Source: Pseudanabaena sp. BC1403 (lineage in GTDB: Bacteria > Cyanobacteriota > Cyanobacteriia > Pseudanabaenales > Pseudanabaenaceae). Taken from it: DNA of 64,000 nt. The translations under genes and the position numbers were made by a program. Under the pieces are notes generated by a model. That model was not told the DNA's origin, made no database searches, and saw only the letters and a program-made list of their open reading frames with translations. Shown here piece by piece: positions 27,771-37,404 of the stretch (position 1 is its first letter; every line of letters starts with the position of its first letter). Where the stretch lies: positions 111,064 through 175,063 of the forward strand of contig NZ_PDDM01000009.1 in the NCBI RefSeq assembly GCF_002914585.1, given 5' to 3'.

Positions 27771-27813
27771 ACAAAAAGAGATGGCGGCGCAACGCGCCGC
27801 CATCTCTTTTTGT
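27771..27813. terminator. Hairpin with GGCGCAACGCGCC tip
   Basis: ACAAAAAGAGATGGCGGCG/CGCCGCCATCTCTTTTTGT stem a few bases after the stop of the pentapeptide gene. Probable terminator. Confidence 0.68.
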
Positions 27814-27852
27814 TGGTGATATCCTAACTATATTTATAAAGACTTAACTAGA

Positions 27853-29193
27853 ATGGCAACTTGGCAAGCAATACTGTCGCTGGTTACCTTTATCAGCGTG
27901 ATCGTTCTACTAATTACTGAGTGGCTACATTTTACGATCGCTGCTTTTCTGGGTGCGCTCATTCTGATCGTAGCTAATGTAATGACCATGCCCGAAGCCA
28001 TTGGGTACATTGGCAAAAGTCATGGCACTTTAGGACTTTTCTTTGGCGTGATGGTGATGGTACGTTCCTTTCAACCAACTAAAGTCTTTGAGTTTCTTTC
28101 CACTCAGATGGTAATCCTCGCTAAAGGTAGAGGCGATCGCTTGCTATTAGGTATAGTCGCCATTACCACTCCAATCTGTGCCGTTTTACCCAATGCCACA
28201 ACTGTAATGTTACTAGCACCGCTCATTCCGCCTATGGCAGAGGAAATCGGAGTGGATTTTGTACCACTACTAATTTTGCTGGTATTTGTGGCAAATAGCT
28301 CAGGCTTATTAACTATTGTTGGCGATCCTGCAACTTTTATTGTCGGTGATGCAATCAACATGAGCTTCGTCGATTATTTGCTCAAACTAAGTCTTGGTGG
28401 TGCGCTAGCTGTTGGTGTGATTGTGGCTATATTGCCATTTCTATTTCGCAAAATCTGGAATAAAAAGTTAGAAAACCTTGAGCGCCTTCCTAGTCCTACC
28501 ATCAATCATCCCCGTGTACTTATCGTTGGAGCAGTTATTACTGCCTTTGTGCTGATATTTTTTGTGATTGGTGAATCATTGCCAGTTCCTGTAACGCCAG
28601 CAACCGTCGCTTTATTAGGAGCCGCCCTAGCTCTGATGCTATCGCACCATAGCAAAATCGACTCTGTTCAGCATATTTTGCGAGATGTTGATTGGAGTAC
28701 CTTGATTTTCTTTATGTGTATTTTCGTGCTCATAGGCGGACTCGAAAAAACAGGTGTCATTGGCAGTATGTCAGGAATCTTAGCGGCAATTTTAGGGAAA
28801 AATATTGCTCTTGGTTCGATTATTCTAATCTTTTTTGTAGGATTGATTTCCAGTGTTGTTCCAAATATCCCCCTTGTTGTCGCAATGGTTCCCTTACTAA
28901 AGCAATATGTGGTAAATGTCGGTTTAGCTGGCTCTGAGATTCTCTCACCCGATTTTGCAGGTCAGTTACCAGCGATCGTATTACCTCTGTTTTACGCAAT
29001 GATGTATGGAGCAACCCTTGGCGGTAATGGAACTTTAGTGGGAGCTTCGGCAAATATTGTCGCCGCAGGCGTTGCTGAACAACATGGGCGAAGAATTTCA
29101 TTTAAGACATTTTTGCGTTATGGCATTCCTGTAATGATCTTGCAGCTTGTGGTTGCAGCTATATATGTCACCTTGCGATTTTTAATTTTTTGA
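27853..29193 (+). CDS. SLC13/ArsB-NhaD-type ion permease
   Basis: A 446-residue membrane transporter of the ion-transporter superfamily. About 11-12 helices. Signatures are FLGALILIVANVMTMPEAIGYI, AVLPNATTVMLLAPLI, NSSGLLTIVGDPATFIVGD (substrate hairpin), DWSTLIFFMCIFVLIGGLEKTG and YGATLGGNGTLVGASANIV. This form is annotated as ArsB/NhaD or citrate/anion permease; the substrate cannot be fixed from sequence, and there are no ars genes nearby. Confidence 0.82.
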   Translation: MATWQAILSLVTFISVIVLLITEWLHFTIAAFLGALILIVANVMTMPEAIGYIGKSHGTLGLFFGVMVMVRSFQPTKVFEFLSTQMVILAKGRGDRLLLGIVAITTPICAVLPNATTVMLLAPLIPPMAEEIGVDFVPLLILLVFVANSSGLLTIVGDPATFIVGDAINMSFVDYLLKLSLGGALAVGVIVAILPFLFRKIWNKKLENLERLPSPTINHPRVLIVGAVITAFVLIFFVIGESLPVPVTPATVALLGAALALMLSHHSKIDSVQHILRDVDWSTLIFFMCIFVLIGGLEKTGVIGSMSGILAAILGKNIALGSIILIFFVGLISSVVPNIPLVVAMVPLLKQYVVNVGLAGSEILSPDFAGQLPAIVLPLFYAMMYGATLGGNGTLVGASANIVAAGVAEQHGRRISFKTFLRYGIPVMILQLVVAAIYVTLRFLIF

Positions 29194-29251
29194 TAATCTT
29201 TTCTCATCCAAAGAATTACATCGCTTTTCGCACATAGCTAAACAAGTAGTA

Positions 29252-29354
29252 ATACCAAAACACAAAGTGGCGCAGCCATTTTGTGTTTTTAAAAACCTTA
29301 CAGGGTTTGGTTTTTAATTCACAGAAGTGTTGTCACACTTCTGTGAATTGGTAT
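29252..29354. repeat. 103-bp composite palindromic element, family A copy 1
   Basis: Bounded by ATACCAA/TTGGTAT, with three internal hairpins: ACACAAAGTGG...CCATTTTGTGT, a small AACCTTACAGGGTT hairpin, and AATTCACAGAAGTGT/ACACTTCTGTGAATT. A copy of identical length lies inverted at 31429-31531. The rest of 29194-29552 contains a further small hairpin (GTGGCAATGCCCAC) and about 75 bp of plausible but unsupported coding-like sequence before gltD. Confidence 0.82.
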
Positions 29355-29552
29355 AAGGTGGCAATGCCCACCACTTCTTACTCAAAAGAATTAAAGCGCT
29401 TTGCATACATGGTTAAACTAGATTGGATTGACAAGCTACTAAGGCAGTAATATTAACTAATATTAAGGAAAGCCGCAAAATTCGCTTAGAACAAGTTAAG
29501 CAGTTTAAAAATGATTTATAGGCTATTTCGCAAAACATAGAAAAGTAAACTA

Positions 29553-31037
29553 ATGGGAAAACCGACAGGATTTATTGAGTACCTCCGCGAAGCACCGACG
29601 GAAATACCACCAAGCGATCGCATCAAAAACTGGGATGAATTTCACGTCCATATGCCCGATGAAAATCTCCGCATACAGGGCGCTAGATGCATGGACTGTG
29701 GTACGCCATTTTGCCATACAGGCAATCTAATTAGTGGCATGGCAAGCGGATGCCCAGTCAATAACCTGATTCCCGAATGGAACGACTTGGTATATCGCGG
29801 ACTTTGGCGCGAAGCCCTTGATCGTCTACATAAAACCAATAATTTCCCAGAATTTACAGGTCGTGTTTGTCCCGCACCCTGCGAAGGTTCATGTGTATTG
29901 GGGATCACGAATCCACCTGTGACAATTAAGAATATCGAATATTCGATCATTGACAAGGGATGGGAAGAAGGGTGGATCGTTCCCGAACCTCCTGCTAAAC
30001 GCACTGGGAAGAAAGTTGCAGTAATTGGCTCTGGCCCCGCAGGATTAAGCGCTGCCGCCCAGCTTAATAAGGCAGGGCATTGGGTAACTGTCTATGAACG
30101 TGCCGATCGCCCAGGGGGATTGCTAATGTATGGCATTCCCAACATGAAGTTGGACAAGCAGAAAGTGGTATTGCGTCGATTGGATATCCTAGAAAAAGAA
30201 GGCGTGAAATTCATTTGCAATACCGAAATTGGCAAAGATATGCCTGCGGAAGACTTGCTAAAAGAATTTGATGCAGTTGTAATTTGTACTGGTGCAACCA
30301 AGCCCCGTGATTTAAGTATCGAAGGACGGGAACTTAAAGGCATCCATTTTGCCATGGAATTTTTGACGGCAAATACTAAGGCAGTTATTAACGGTAAGTC
30401 AGGAGAAGACTTCATTTCTGCACAGGGCAAGGATGTTGTGATCATCGGCGGCGGTGACACAGGAACCGACTGCGTTGGCACATCGATCCGCCATGGCTGT
30501 AATAGTGTTGTCCAGCTAGAAATCATGCCCAAGCCACCAGAAACCCGTGCTAAGGATAATCCTTGGCCTGAATGGCCGAAAGTCTACAAGATGGACTATG
30601 GACAAGAGGAAGCAAGTGCAAAGTTTGGTGACGATCCCAGAGCTTATATCACTACTGCAACTAAAATCGAGGGAGATGAAAACGGTCAGGTCAAAGCTGT
30701 CCATACTGTACAAGTGCAATGGGAACGAAATGACAAAGGTCAGTTCATTCCTAAGCAAGTGGCTGGAACTGAAAAGGTAATTCCTGCTCAGATTATCCTA
30801 TTAGCTATGGGTTTTCTTGGCCCAGAGCAACCACTGCTTGATTCTCTTGGTGTGGAACGTGATGCCCGTAGTAACGTCAAAGCTAATCATGGTCAATTCA
30901 CCACCAGCCTTCCGAGTGTTTTTGCGGCGGGAGACTGTCGCCGTGGCCAAAGCCTAATTGTCTGGGCAATTAACGAAGGTCGTGGCGCTGCGCGTGAATG
31001 CGATCGCTATCTCATGGGTGACACAGATTTACCCTAG
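29553..31037 (+). CDS. gltD: Glutamate synthase small subunit
   Basis: A 494-residue NAD(P)H-binding subunit that passes electrons to the large glutamate synthase subunit. The N-terminal cysteine clusters ([18 protein letters not shown]) coordinate Fe-S centres; FAD binding is at [17 protein letters not shown] and [20 protein letters not shown] binding at [19 protein letters not shown]; the second FAD motif is [21 protein letters not shown]. The large subunit is not in this window. Length and motifs are complete. Confidence 0.94.
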   Translation: MGKPTGFIEYLREAPTEIPPSDRIKNWDEFHVHMPDENLRIQGARCMDCGTPFCHTGNLISGMASGCPVNNLIPEWNDLVYRGLWREALDRLHKTNNFPEFTGRVCPAPCEGSCVLGITNPPVTIKNIEYSIIDKGWEEGWIVPEPPAKRTGKKVAVIGSGPAGLSAAAQLNKAGHWVTVYERADRPGGLLMYGIPNMKLDKQKVVLRRLDILEKEGVKFICNTEIGKDMPAEDLLKEFDAVVICTGATKPRDLSIEGRELKGIHFAMEFLTANTKAVINGKSGEDFISAQGKDVVIIGGGDTGTDCVGTSIRHGCNSVVQLEIMPKPPETRAKDNPWPEWPKVYKMDYGQEEASAKFGDDPRAYITTATKIEGDENGQVKAVHTVQVQWERNDKGQFIPKQVAGTEKVIPAQIILLAMGFLGPEQPLLDSLGVERDARSNVKANHGQFTTSLPSVFAAGDCRRGQSLIVWAINEGRGAARECDRYLMGDTDLP

Positions 31038-31050
31038 TAACAAGTGGCTG

Positions 31051-31133
31051 ACAGCGCTTTTCGTTTAAACCCAAACCAATAAATTTTTTAAAATGGTTGC
31101 TTTGCAACACTTTTAAAAAATTTATTATGGTTC
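31051..31133. repeat. Composite palindrome, family C copy 2
   Basis: ACAGCGCTTTTCGTTTAAACCCAAACCAATAAATTTTTTAAAA... around GGTTGCTTTGCAACA, following the gltD stop by 13 bp. Same arms as the copies near 2.9, 35.9, 53.8 and 55.8 kb. Confidence 0.75.
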
Positions 31134-31154
31134 TTATAACTTAAGGAATAATTC

Positions 31155-31376
31155 ATGGAAAGTAATGTGTTGGTCTCCCCTGAGACTGTATATGAGAATC
31201 TCAATCAACTTGATCAAGTTGACCTCACCACCAGCGCTGAATATCGTGAAATGGCTCAGGATGTTCTGGCTGACTCAGGCGTTGCCCGTGATGTTCGAGA
31301 AGCGATCGCAGATCGCCTCAATCAAGCCAATCAGCAACTAATTAATACGACAGTTAGCAAAACCGATAGTTATTAA
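31155..31376 (+). CDS. Small conserved-looking protein, unknown
   Basis: 73 residues: MESNVLVSPETVYENLNQLDQVDLTTSAEYREMAQDVLADSGVARDVREAIADRLNQANQ.... It is acidic, helical and codon-biased like real genes, with HIP1 inside (EAIADRL) and AAGGAA 8 bp upstream. A rho-independent terminator follows. No family recognised. Confidence 0.6.
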   Translation: MESNVLVSPETVYENLNQLDQVDLTTSAEYREMAQDVLADSGVARDVREAIADRLNQANQQLINTTVSKTDSY

Positions 31377-31380
31377 TAGA

Positions 31381-31415
31381 AAAAGAAAGAGCGCATCGCG
31401 CTCTTTCTTTTTTTT
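31381..31415 (+). terminator. Rho-independent terminator
   Basis: AAAGAAAGAGCGC-AT-CGCGCTCTTTCTTTTTTTT: a perfect stem followed by a T run, a few bases after the 73-residue gene. Confidence 0.8.
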
Positions 31416-31428
31416 GCAACAGTAATTT

Positions 31429-31531
31429 ATACCAATTCACAAAAGTGTGACAACACTTCTGTGAATTAAAAAGCAAACCCCGTAAGGGTTTTAAAAGCAC
31501 AAAGTGGCGTAGCCACTTTGTGCTTTGGTAT
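31429..31531. repeat. 103-bp composite palindromic element, family A copy 2
   Basis: Inverted copy of 29252-29354, about 90% identical, with the same ATACCAA/TTGGTAT ends and three hairpins. Base changes in the first hairpin are paired (ACACAAAG/..TTTGTGT against GCACAAAG/..TTTGTGC). Its end abuts the stop codon of the desaturase gene. Confidence 0.82.
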
Positions 31532-32676
31532 TATTGGTTCGGGTTTGATTGCAATGCGCTATATGTCCCCATACGCCGTAGCCAACGGTAATGAGATAAA
31601 AATCCTGCCCAGAGAGAACTATGCTGGTTATATTTCACCCCAAATTCTCGACAAGTCTGCTCAACCACTTTAGAAATTACAGGATAATTAATATGACAAA
31701 TATTAGGGAATAGGTGATGCTCAATTTGGAAATTGAGCCCACCCAGTAACCATGTCACATAAGCATTATTACGCGAGAAGTTCACCGTAGTTTCGATCTG
31801 ATGAATTGCCCAATCATTCTCAATAACGCTAGATTCTGCAATTGGTGTCGGAAAATTCGCCTCTTCGACTACATGAGCTAATTGGAAGACTACACTAAGT
31901 ACGACTCCTAAAGTTACAGCAACTAGTCCATAACTAGCTAAAACTAACCAGATCGAATGGAATAGCAAAGGAATTACAAAGGCAATTGTAAAAAAGACTA
32001 GCTTTCCAATAAAAAATATGGCGAGATTGGCTTGTTTTGGACGAGGATAAGTGCGATCGCCAATTTTGCCAGTAATCAGGCAATAAAAGTCATCATAAAA
32101 ATGCCATTTGATCGCTAGCAAACCATACAACAGCCACAAATAATATTGTTGCCAACGATGAAATGGAAGTCGGGCATGGGAAGGAGAAAGTCGCCCAAAA
32201 ATTCCCACTTCTAAATCCATATCGTAACCAGCAATATTCACATAGGTATGATGCAGCACATCATGTTTCCAATGCCAAACATAAGAACTGCCGCCAATCA
32301 AATCTAAACTCATGGACATGAGCTTATTTACCCATGCATGACTTGAATAAGCATGGTGTGCACCATCGTGCTGAATACTAAACCCGATTCCTGCGGTAAT
32401 AACACCTAGCACAATACAAAGGGGAATTACTTGCCACCATGTCTGAGCCAAGAAGATTAATCCAGAATATATTCCAAAAAAACTTAGTAGCAAGATTATT
32501 GTCTTGGCATACATTTGTGGACAATCACGTTCCCTAAGATCACTGCTTTGAAAAAGTTCGTCAACTCTTCGTCTCAGTTCAGCCTGAAAGCCACTGTTCT
32601 TAGCAAATTTTAGTTTTTTTGCTGGTTCTTTCTCTTGACTAATCACAAACTGCTGAGATTCATTTCGCTCTTGCAT
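31531..32676 (-). CDS. Acyl-lipid front-end (delta-6-type) fatty acid desaturase
   Basis: A 381-residue membrane desaturase. The three histidine boxes are HDGAHHAYS, HHTYVN and QIEHHLFP; the Gln-x-x-His-His third box is typical of front-end desaturases such as Synechocystis DesD. Other shared segments are NFQIEHHLFPNICHINYPVISKVV and EFGVKYNQHSSLWAGFLSHYRWLRRMG. There are four to five membrane segments. The last codons (YSALQSNPNQ) come from a half copy of repeat family C. Confidence 0.87.
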   Translation of the reverse strand: MQERNESQQFVISQEKEPAKKLKFAKNSGFQAELRRRVDELFQSSDLRERDCPQMYAKTIILLLSFFGIYSGLIFLAQTWWQVIPLCIVLGVITAGIGFSIQHDGAHHAYSSHAWVNKLMSMSLDLIGGSSYVWHWKHDVLHHTYVNIAGYDMDLEVGIFGRLSPSHARLPFHRWQQYYLWLLYGLLAIKWHFYDDFYCLITGKIGDRTYPRPKQANLAIFFIGKLVFFTIAFVIPLLFHSIWLVLASYGLVAVTLGVVLSVVFQLAHVVEEANFPTPIAESSVIENDWAIHQIETTVNFSRNNAYVTWLLGGLNFQIEHHLFPNICHINYPVISKVVEQTCREFGVKYNQHSSLWAGFLSHYRWLRRMGTYSALQSNPNQ

Positions 32677-32850
32677 CTTTTACCATTTCTAATCAATATC
32701 GTATTTATAATTTTTCACTTATACTAATTATCTAAAGTGTTACAAAACCTTAGGCAAATACAATTTAAGCTCAAACTTGTGTTTTATTTGGTCAAGAATT
32801 GTTTTTCTACAGTAAAAAGGCTTTAGGTAAGCGATCGCACTATATCCCTG

Positions 32851-34353
32851 ATGTTACATGATTCAATTGAATATTCCCTAAGCGATTTTGCAAAAAGCAA
32901 TGCAAACCGAATTAGCTCTCCTTCATCATCAAAGATGCATAGACATACTTGTTTAAGAATTTGCATTAACTTCGGTGCATCTTTATTGCTAGCACTAGGC
33001 TTGACAGTGATATTTGGGTGGTATACAGGCTCTGAAAGGCTTATTCAGATCAGTCCGCGATTTGTGCCTATGCAGTTCAATACAGCTCTGGGTTTTTTAC
33101 TTATAAGTCTAGCGCTTTTGGGTTTAACAAATAATCGCAGGGGTTTTGTTAAGTACATTGGAATTACGTCAATTTTATTAGGAGGATTAACTCTAATTCA
33201 ACATATTTTCGGGGTGAATTTGTATATTGACGAATTATTTATGAAGCATTACATTACGATCTCCACCTCTACACCTGGACGAATGGCTCCAAATACTGCT
33301 TTAAATTTTTTATTAAGCGGCATTTCCATTCTAACAATGTCAGCGATGAGAATTAGTCTAACCCAAATCTTAGTTAGTAGCTTTTTGGGATCTGTGACTA
33401 TGGGGCTTGGAAGTGTCGCTTTCCTTGGGTATTTGTCTAATGTTGAAACAGCTTATGGCTGGGGAAATCTAACGAAGATGGCAATCCATACTGCGATCGG
33501 TTTCATCATCGTGGGGTTAATGTTAATTCTAGTAGCAAGATATTTGAGTTGGAAAACACAACAAAAATCACCTACAGTATTGCTGCCACTGATCCTCGGT
33601 ATTTTAGGCTTTACGATTACTATTTGCCTTTGGCAAGCACTCTATTCGGCTGAATTATATATCACGACTCAATATGGCATTAAAACAAAAAATTTTGTTG
33701 CAGAAGGAATTCTAATTTTTGGGGGATTATTTTCAATTGTCATTGCGATCGCTGTATGGTTCGCAATCCGATCTCGTGAGCAGTTACGGGCTCTCAGATT
33801 AGCTCAAGAAGAAATCTTGATTCTCAATCAACAATTAGAAAAAATATCTTATCTTGATAGTTTGACCGAAATTCCTAATCGTCGTTCATTTGATGCTTTC
33901 ATAGAAAAGGAATTCGAGAGAGCCTTTCGTAATCAACATTCTATAGCTTTAATTTTGTTGGATATTGATTACTTCAAAGCTTATAACGATCATTATGGAC
34001 ACCAAATGGGCGATTATTGTCTTCAACAAGTTGCTCAGACCATCAATAACATGGCTCAGTGTAAAACTGATATGGCGGCTCGTTATGGTGGCGAAGAATT
34101 TGTTTTATTGTTAACTGATACCATGCCTGCGGATGCTGAAAAAGCTGCCTCAATGACACTACAGGCGATCGCTAATTTGCAAATTCCCCATGAGAAATCC
34201 AAGGTTAGTTCTTTTGTTACCATCAGTGCTGGCATCAGTGTCTGCGTTCCTTCTATTGACACAACTATTAAAGAATTAATTCATCACGCAGATCTAGCTT
34301 TGTATGAAGCCAAAGCTCAAGGTAGATCTCGTATTGTTACTACAAAATTTTAA
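32851..34353 (+). CDS. Membrane diguanylate cyclase
   Basis: 500 residues. Eight N-terminal membrane helices (FGASLLLALGLTVIFGW through LIFGGLFSIVIAIAVWFAI) form a sensor region, then a GGDEF domain from about residue 330 (DSLTEIPNRRSFDAF, LLDIDYFKAYNDHYGHQMGD). The active-site motif is RYGGEEF, compatible with c-di-GMP synthesis. The usual product-inhibition motif RxxD upstream reads CKTD, so the arginine is missing. The signal sensed is unknown. Confidence 0.9.
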   Translation: MLHDSIEYSLSDFAKSNANRISSPSSSKMHRHTCLRICINFGASLLLALGLTVIFGWYTGSERLIQISPRFVPMQFNTALGFLLISLALLGLTNNRRGFVKYIGITSILLGGLTLIQHIFGVNLYIDELFMKHYITISTSTPGRMAPNTALNFLLSGISILTMSAMRISLTQILVSSFLGSVTMGLGSVAFLGYLSNVETAYGWGNLTKMAIHTAIGFIIVGLMLILVARYLSWKTQQKSPTVLLPLILGILGFTITICLWQALYSAELYITTQYGIKTKNFVAEGILIFGGLFSIVIAIAVWFAIRSREQLRALRLAQEEILILNQQLEKISYLDSLTEIPNRRSFDAFIEKEFERAFRNQHSIALILLDIDYFKAYNDHYGHQMGDYCLQQVAQTINNMAQCKTDMAARYGGEEFVLLLTDTMPADAEKAASMTLQAIANLQIPHEKSKVSSFVTISAGISVCVPSIDTTIKELIHHADLALYEAKAQGRSRIVTTKF

Positions 34354-34370
34354 GTACCTCAGCAATATAG

Positions 34371-34452
34371 AAAGGCAGCGCGAAGCGCCGCCTTTCCCAG
34401 ACAAGAATTGATGGTGCGGGGCAAAACTCCGCACCATCAATTCTTGTCTGGG
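34371..34452. repeat. Two adjacent hairpins between convergent genes
   Basis: AAAGGCAGCGCGAAGCGCCGCCTTT (34371-34395) is followed immediately by a 57-bp palindrome with arms CCCAGACAAGAATTGATGGT/ACCATCAATTCTTGTCTGGG (34396-34452). They separate the cyclase and glcF genes and probably terminate both. Confidence 0.72.
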
Positions 34453-34472
34453 AAGGAAGTAGATACTTAGGC

Positions 34473-35861
34473 TCAATTTTGCTTGTCCAATTTTTTGCCT
34501 CGGATAGAATAATCTAATAGCTCCATTGGATGCATGAGGAGAACATTTTTATTTTGCAACTTTAAATGCTTGCGAATTTGGGTAATGCAGCCAACATTCG
34601 CCGAAGCTATTAATTGAGCGCCAGTATCCGTGAGATTGGTTACCTTCATCTCTCCCAATTCATGTCCAACTTCTGGTTGTAAAATGTTATAAATTCCCGC
34701 ACTGCCGCAGCATAAAGAAGCATCAACTGATTCCCTTAATTGAACATTAGGAATTTGACGCAACAAACGACGTGGCTCAAGGCTGATCTTTTGTCCATGA
34801 AGCATATGGCAAGCATCTTGATAGGCGATCGCTAAAGGTTGATCTTGCAAAGGAGAGAGCTTTGCAGTCAATCCCACATGATCAAGAAATTCTTGAACAT
34901 CCTTTACTTTTTGAGAGAAAAGCTTCGCTCTCTCTGCATAAATAGGATCATCTTTCAAAATATGACCATATTCTTTCAATGTATGTCCGCAGCCTGAAGC
35001 ATTAACCAGCACTGCATCAAGATTTAATTCGGCAAAAGCATCAATGGTCTGCTTTGCAAGTTCTAGAGTTTGGGATTCCTGTCCTTGGTGATGGGATAAT
35101 GCACCACAGCAACCTTGCAATTTGGGAACTACAACTTCACATCCATTTGCCGTTAGTACGCGCACTGTTGCATTATTCACCTCTGGTAAAAATACACGTT
35201 GCACACAACCCAAGAGCATTCCCACACGGTAACGCTTTTCTCCTTGGGCAGCAATTACTTCAGGTAAATTATCCTGAAAAGCTTGGGGAGTCAATTCGGG
35301 TAGCACTGATTCCATTGCAGCTAGTTGCTTGGGCAAAAACTTTTCTAACCAACCTTGCGATCTCACTAATTTTTGTAAGCCTAGTTTCTGATAAGCCAAT
35401 AGAGGTGCAAGCAAAATCCTTAGACGATTGGGATAGGGAAAAGTTGAGAAGATAAATTGACGTAATAGTTTTTCAGGTAGCGATCGCGGATGATTTCTCT
35501 CAACTTGAGCGCGAGTTGATTCAATTAGTTGGTCATATTGCACACCTGATGGGCAAGTAGTTACACAGGCAAGACATCCTAGGCAAGTATCAAAGTGCTG
35601 TGCGATCGCAGGCGACAAAGGAATATCACCTTCATTGATTCCATCCATTAAATAAATTCTGCCGCGAGGCGAATCTGTTTCTTTTCCAATGACACGATAA
35701 CTAGGACAAGTAGACAAACAAAATCCACAATGTACACAAGCATCAATTAGCTGTGAATTTGGTGGATTCTTAGCATCAAATGTTTGTGAGAAGATTTGAG
35801 AATTTGGCTCAATCAAATTTTGAGGTAGGTTTTCAGAGTTTGGCTTGTCAGAAACTTGCAT
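34473..35861 (-). CDS. glcF: Glycolate dehydrogenase iron-sulfur subunit
   Basis: A 462-residue protein with two CxxCxxCxxxCP ferredoxin-type clusters (CVHCGFCLSTCPSYRV, CLGCLACVTTCPSG) and two C-terminal CCG motifs (LQGCCGALSHH, LCCGSAGIYN). This is the GlcF pattern. With the flavin subunits it oxidises glycolate from photorespiration to glyoxylate in cyanobacteria. It is encoded 91 bp after glcE on the same strand, with a family C repeat between. Confidence 0.9.
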   Translation of the reverse strand: MQVSDKPNSENLPQNLIEPNSQIFSQTFDAKNPPNSQLIDACVHCGFCLSTCPSYRVIGKETDSPRGRIYLMDGINEGDIPLSPAIAQHFDTCLGCLACVTTCPSGVQYDQLIESTRAQVERNHPRSLPEKLLRQFIFSTFPYPNRLRILLAPLLAYQKLGLQKLVRSQGWLEKFLPKQLAAMESVLPELTPQAFQDNLPEVIAAQGEKRYRVGMLLGCVQRVFLPEVNNATVRVLTANGCEVVVPKLQGCCGALSHHQGQESQTLELAKQTIDAFAELNLDAVLVNASGCGHTLKEYGHILKDDPIYAERAKLFSQKVKDVQEFLDHVGLTAKLSPLQDQPLAIAYQDACHMLHGQKISLEPRRLLRQIPNVQLRESVDASLCCGSAGIYNILQPEVGHELGEMKVTNLTDTGAQLIASANVGCITQIRKHLKLQNKNVLLMHPMELLDYSIRGKKLDKQN

Positions 35862-35908
35862 ATGTACCTGCTTATTAGCTTATATCTAAGAAAAAAATCA
35901 TTTACGGC

Positions 35909-35987
35909 AATAAACCCATTAAAAGTATTGCATTGCAACACTTTTAATGGGTTTATTGGTTTGGGACTGAGCGCAAAGCGCTGTAAG
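35909..35987. repeat. Composite palindrome, family C copy 3
   Basis: AATAAACCCATTAAAAGT/ACTTTTAATGGGTTTATT around ATTGCATTGCAAC, continued by the GGTTTGGGACTGAGCGCAAAGCGCT arm that forms the last codons of glcE (YSALRSVPNQ-stop on the minus strand). Confidence 0.78.
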
Positions 35988-37338
35988 AAAACATTCGGTC
36001 TGGACTCAGTAAGCCTCGTGCATCAAACTGTTGGCGAATTTTATCCATAACAGCGCTGGCATTGCCTGTATATCCCCAAACATTAGCTTTAAACTTCAAT
36101 TCATGAGGAGCTTCAAGAATAGTCAAAAATCCACTATGGGATTCGGCAATGCTTCTCACTTTCGAGATCTGATTTGCGATCGCACCTAAATCCTGCACAT
36201 CTTCTAAACGCAAAACGCCTAAACCACTACCAGCATGTATTTGCAAATAATGGGATTGCTCATCAAAAATTTGTTCGCATTCTTGCAGTAATGACACGCT
36301 AGCCGATGGCAATACACCCAACTTACAAACCATAGAAGCATCATCTTCAGACTGATCTGAATTACGCAGCTCTTCCTGCCAGATCAAAATCTCTAACAGC
36401 TCCCAGAATTCTTCAGCCGTACCCAACATTTGCACTTCTAAATTCAATTCTTTCGCCAATACAGCAATGCGATCGCATTGCTCGATTACGCTAGCCTTGA
36501 GACTCGCAAATTGTAAAACTAAGCCGATCCCTTGTCCTAAACCAAGATCTGCGATCATTGTTGCTGAGAGTAAATCGCAGGCAGTGGGCGTAAGTACCGA
36601 GGTACCAATTTTTTGCTGAGCTTGGGCGATCGCCTCGGCTGTGCCAGTAATCACCACAATTTGCGTATACTCAGGCAAAGGATAAAGCCGAAAAGTAATC
36701 CTAGAAGCAATTCCCAAAGTTCCATAAGAACCTGTCAATAATTTCATCAGGTCATAGCCAGCCACATTTTTGACTACACGCCCACCCGCCTTCACGACTT
36801 CACCATCAGCTCGCACAAACTCAATACCCAAGCACATGTCCCGCACACTGTTGTAGCGATGTCTCAACGAACCAGCGCTAGCAGTGGCTAGAATTCCGCC
36901 AATAGTTGCATTAGCTCTATAAGGAGGATCGATCGCTAAAAACTGTCCTGCTTTTGCTAAGACTGTTTGCAAATCCTGATACTTCACCCCTGCCTCGACT
37001 GTGACAGTAAGATCCCCAACACAATGCTCAATCACCCGATTTAACTTTGATGTACTGATTACTACATCCGCTCTACTCACTAAGCCACCCCAATCTAACT
37101 TAGTAGCATTGCCACAAGGTAAAACTCGTAATCGATGTTCGGAGGCTAATGCGATCGCCTTCGATAGTTCGGCGATCGTCTGAGGATAAAGCACACAGGC
37201 AGGCGATAGGCTATCAGGTGTAAGGCTACTCACAATCCGATCATGCAAATTTGGTATTAAGCGATCAAATAAAACGACATTATCCACTCCAAGCAAGTCA
37301 GTAAATAATGCAATCAGTTGATTATCAGTAAGTCTCAC
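35953..37338 (-). CDS. glcE: Glycolate dehydrogenase FAD-binding subunit GlcE-like
   Basis: A 461-residue flavoprotein of the vanillyl-alcohol-oxidase fold. The FAD region reads VLYPQTIAELSKAIALA, VLPCGNATKLDWGG, TVTVEAGVKYQDLQ, IDPPYRANATIGGILATASAGSLRHRYNSVRDMCLG, VVKAGGRVVKNVAGYDLMKLLTGSYGTLG. The last part is GlcE-like rather than GlcD-like. It is longer than E. coli GlcE by about 100 residues, as in other cyanobacteria. glcD is not in the window. Confidence 0.87.
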   Translation of the reverse strand: MRLTDNQLIALFTDLLGVDNVVLFDRLIPNLHDRIVSSLTPDSLSPACVLYPQTIAELSKAIALASEHRLRVLPCGNATKLDWGGLVSRADVVISTSKLNRVIEHCVGDLTVTVEAGVKYQDLQTVLAKAGQFLAIDPPYRANATIGGILATASAGSLRHRYNSVRDMCLGIEFVRADGEVVKAGGRVVKNVAGYDLMKLLTGSYGTLGIASRITFRLYPLPEYTQIVVITGTAEAIAQAQQKIGTSVLTPTACDLLSATMIADLGLGQGIGLVLQFASLKASVIEQCDRIAVLAKELNLEVQMLGTAEEFWELLEILIWQEELRNSDQSEDDASMVCKLGVLPSASVSLLQECEQIFDEQSHYLQIHAGSGLGVLRLEDVQDLGAIANQISKVRSIAESHSGFLTILEAPHELKFKANVWGYTGNASAVMDKIRQQFDARGLLSPDRMFSYSALRSVPNQ

Positions 37339-37404
37339 AAAATTAATGTCCGTACATACATGCTATTTGGGGCAGCATTTCGTGCTGCTCCAATATCTAA
37401 GTTT

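Noticed and set aside
29450..29522. Coding-like tail (TNIKESRKIRLEQVKQF...-stop) before gltD
   Set aside because: No start codon or longer frame upstream; cannot be supported as a gene.
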